NCBI GenBank assembly: GCA_946538445.1
Contig: CAMNGO010000109.1
Coordinates: 1-6,864 of the forward strand
From: an uncultured Lachnospiraceae bacterium
GTDB taxonomy: Bacteria > Bacillota > Clostridia > Lachnospirales > Lachnospiraceae
DNA: 6,864 bases
Direction: 5' to 3'
The position numbers and the translations under genes are program-made. This document shows positions 6,454-6,864 of the stretch, piece after piece. The number at the start of each line of letters is the position of its first letter. Position 1 is the first letter of the stretch. The notes below the pieces were generated by a model, which was not told where the DNA came from, did not search any database, and saw only the letters and a list, made by a program, of their open reading frames with translations.

Positions 6454-6493
6454 AAACTGAATTACAGTATGAATAAAATAAGGAGGTCCTTTT

Positions 6494-6864
6494 ATGGAAT
6501 ATGCCAAGATGACGATTGCGCAATTGCGTGCATTGGCAAAGGAAAAAGGGATAACGAAGATATCCACTTTGAAAAAAAATGAATTGATAGCACGTTTGGA
6601 AGAGGAAGATTCCAAAAGTGATGAGAACGTGACGGATTCCGATGATTCTTCAGCGGAACAAACCATTCCGGAAAAGAGTCCGGTAGAACGGCCTCAGAGC
6701 CAGGAAGTAAGAGAGCCCAGGGAGTACGGTGCAGGCCGGAACCAGAACGGGGAGAATCCCATGAAGGCGGAAGGCATCCTGGAAATCGTGGAGGGCGGTT
6801 ACGGTTTTATCCGAAGCGAGAATTATCTGAGCGGTGATGATGACGTCTATGTATCCCATTCTCA
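6494..6864 (+). CDS. rho: Transcription termination factor Rho (5' part; continues past the window)
   Basis: Rho is the hexameric RNA helicase that ends transcription of untranslated RNA. The frame is open from ATG 6494 to the window edge (123 codons plus 2 bases). Residues 1-36 (MEYAKMTIAQLRALAKEK, then the TLKKNELIARL segment) are the Rho N-terminal SAP-like helical domain. Residues 37-90 are a low-complexity linker, first acidic and Ser/Asp-rich (SKSDENVTDSDDSS), then Pro/Gln/Arg/Asn-rich. From residue 92 the cold-shock-like primary RNA-binding domain starts with EGILEIVEGGYGFIRS, then NYLSGDDDVYVS. The ATPase domain is outside the window. The start is decided by AGGAGG (6481-6486), 7 nt before the ATG. 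Insertions at this point are known in clostridial and other Rho proteins, so the gene is not aberrant. The gene diverges from the radical SAM gene across a 280-bp intergenic region. Confidence 0.95.
   Translation, partial: MEYAKMTIAQLRALAKEKGITKISTLKKNELIARLEEEDSKSDENVTDSDDSSAEQTIPEKSPVERPQSQEVREPREYGAGRNQNGENPMKAEGILEIVEGGYGFIRSENYLSGDDDVYVSHS

Noticed and set aside
6480..6491. AAGG-AGGT-CCTT hairpin over the rho SD
   Set aside because: Only 4 bp with a 4-nt loop. Too weak to hide the SD; it follows simply from the near-palindromic AGGAGGTCCT.
6382..6582. 66-aa + strand frame across the rho leader and start
   Set aside because: It overlaps rho in another frame, has no SD, and the AGGAGG at 6481 clearly serves the rho ATG at 6494.
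1..6864. Mobile element, CRISPR array, prophage, defence system or tRNA
   Set aside because: No transposase or integrase frames, terminal inverted repeats, regularly spaced repeats or tRNA-like clover-leaf were seen. Every long stretch is accounted for by conserved genes.

Overview
The window is a stretch of ordinary Firmicutes chromosome, most probably from a Lachnospiraceae-type clostridium. The evidence is the gene order clpP-clpX-lon-yihA, a DUF4364 gene next to a TIGR01212 radical SAM gene, a Rho with an N-terminal linker insertion, strong AAGGAGG-type ribosome binding sites and a moderate GC content. The protein sequences read like those of gut Lachnospiraceae. No search was run, so genus is not assigned.

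Layout. Bases 1-281 hold the 3' end of clpP on the + strand, cut by the window edge. After a gap with a 16-bp hairpin comes clpX (351-1652), complete with zinc finger, AAA+ motifs and the ClpP-docking IGF loop. An intrinsic terminator (1679-1716) separates clpX from lon (1790-4111, 773 aa). The short clpX-lon gap also contains an 8-bp inverted repeat. yihA (4120-4731), a ribosome-assembly GTPase, follows lon with its SD inside the end of lon. A bidirectional terminator (about 4737-4781) ends this rightward block.

On the minus strand, a two-gene unit runs toward that terminator: a TIGR01212/YhcC/YtqA-type radical SAM gene (6213 to 5299), then a DUF4364 winged-helix gene (5306 to 4785). The two overlap by 8 bases. 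A convincing minus-strand promoter lies 29-64 bases upstream of the radical SAM start. Diverging from it is rho (from 6494, cut by the right edge). Rho has a leader of about 150 nt, two candidate promoters and a near-ideal SD.

How the genes work together. ClpP and ClpX form the ATP-dependent ClpXP protease, and Lon is a second soluble AAA+ protease, so the left half is a protein quality-control block. YihA adds late 50S-subunit assembly. The radical SAM enzyme is probably a tRNA-modification enzyme by family. DUF4364 is an uncharacterised putative DNA-binding protein, and Rho is the transcription termination helicase. There is no mobile element, CRISPR array, tRNA, rRNA, prophage or defence system here. 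I do not see a previously undescribed multi-gene system. The points worth a second look are the DUF4364-radical SAM coupling, the non-coding structures around clpX and lon, and the rho leader and linker.
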